From an uncultured Alistipes sp. (lineage in GTDB: Bacteria; Bacteroidota; Bacteroidia; Bacteroidales; Rikenellaceae): a stretch of 5,335 nucleotides of DNA. Shown piece by piece: positions 5,208 to 5,335 of the stretch. A program made the position numbers and the translations under genes. Positions within the stretch are counted from its first letter, which is position 1, and every line of letters starts with the position of its first letter. The stretch lies in contig CAJUIE010000117.1 of NCBI GenBank assembly GCA_910586375.1, forward strand, positions 1 through 5,335. The letters are read 5' to 3'. The notes below the pieces were generated by a model. It was not told where the DNA came from. It searched no databases and saw only the letters and a program-made list of their open reading frames with translations.

Positions 5208-5269
5208 GAGCCGCAGCCAGCGGGGCAAGACACCAAGTGTCGAGCCTCCGCAGGGCGGGGCTGCGGCTC
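5208..5269 (+). repeat. Structured GC-rich intergenic repeat, copy 2
   Basis: This is the second copy of the element at 2407-2475, in the same orientation, beginning two bases after the stop codon of the remnant. The outer stem GAGCCGCAGCC (5208-5218) pairs perfectly with GGCTGCGGCTC (5259-5269). The inner hairpin is GACAC (5229-5233) with GTGTC (5237-5241), loop CAA, where copy 1 has GCAAC/AGA/GTTGC. The framework GCCGCAGCCAGCGG and GAGCCTCCGC is identical in both copies, and the segment between differs in sequence and by three bases in length. Like copy 1 it lies just behind a coding end on the same strand. Confidence 0.75.
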
Positions 5270-5335
5270 GGACGACCTCCGGGCGAAAAGATTCTTGACT
5301 GCGCTGCCGCTTGTCCACCTCCTCCTTGCAGGACA
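5270..5335. other. Right-edge stretch, no supported gene
   Basis: The last 66 bases hold AAGATTCTT (5288-5296), the reverse complement of the end of the repeat segment at 2495-2535, and TGTCC (5312-5316), which pairs with GGACA (5331-5335) across a pyrimidine-rich loop. Both may belong to further intergenic repeats cut by the window edge. A minus-strand frame is open here but mostly reads the structured repeat. Confidence 0.3.

Noticed and set aside
5163..5335. Minus-strand frame entering from the right edge (starting SCKEEVDKRQRSQESF)
   Set aside because: Only its first twenty or so codons lie outside the repeat and remnant, and the rest is repeat translation. Without sequence beyond the edge it cannot be supported.
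1..5335. tRNA or rRNA genes, CRISPR arrays, insertion-sequence transposases
   Set aside because: I looked for T-arm motifs, regularly spaced repeats and transposase frames and found none; the only repeats are the two structured copies and the short segments described.

Overview
The window looks like chromosome from a gut-type Bacteroidota, most probably an Alistipes-like member of the Rikenellaceae. I base this on the GC-rich codon use, a perfect Bacteroidota-type -7 element (TAnnTTTG) in front of nspC, weak Shine-Dalgarno sites, and the gene set: a spermidine-pathway NspC, a cysteate synthase and a family 10 pectate lyase. The genus is an inference; no rRNA gene or other taxonomic marker is present.

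Layout. All genes read on the + strand. Positions 1-273 hold no gene but contain a strongly structured leader (111-222): a GAGA-capped hairpin overlaps a long terminator hairpin ending in six T, and the two share one strand (146-151). Then comes a 225-aa protein I cannot name (274-951). A 240-base non-coding stretch follows, with a long broken hairpin (961-1006), a second hairpin (1047-1064) and a hairpin plus T8 terminator (1125-1157). nspC (1225-2355) has its own promoter at 1190-1197. The next 231-base gap carries a GC-rich structured repeat (2407-2475), a second repeat-like segment and a TA run. Cysteate synthase (2587-3879) is followed 22 bases later by a PL10 pectate lyase (3902-5005), probably in one transcript that ends at a short terminator (5007-5022). 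After that lie the C-terminal end of a FISUMP-like surface protein (about 5062-5205) without its front part, and a second copy of the structured repeat (5208-5269).

Function. The three recognisable genes serve separate jobs. NspC makes the last step of spermidine or norspermidine synthesis. Cysteate synthase makes L-cysteate, which in Alistipes-type bacteria would feed capnine and sulfonolipid synthesis in the envelope. The pectate lyase is exported and cuts pectic polymers. I see no single pathway joining them, and the cysteate synthase/pectate lyase pairing looks incidental.

The most interesting signals are non-coding: the attenuator-like leader before the unknown gene, and the repeat pair whose inner stems differ in sequence but both still pair.
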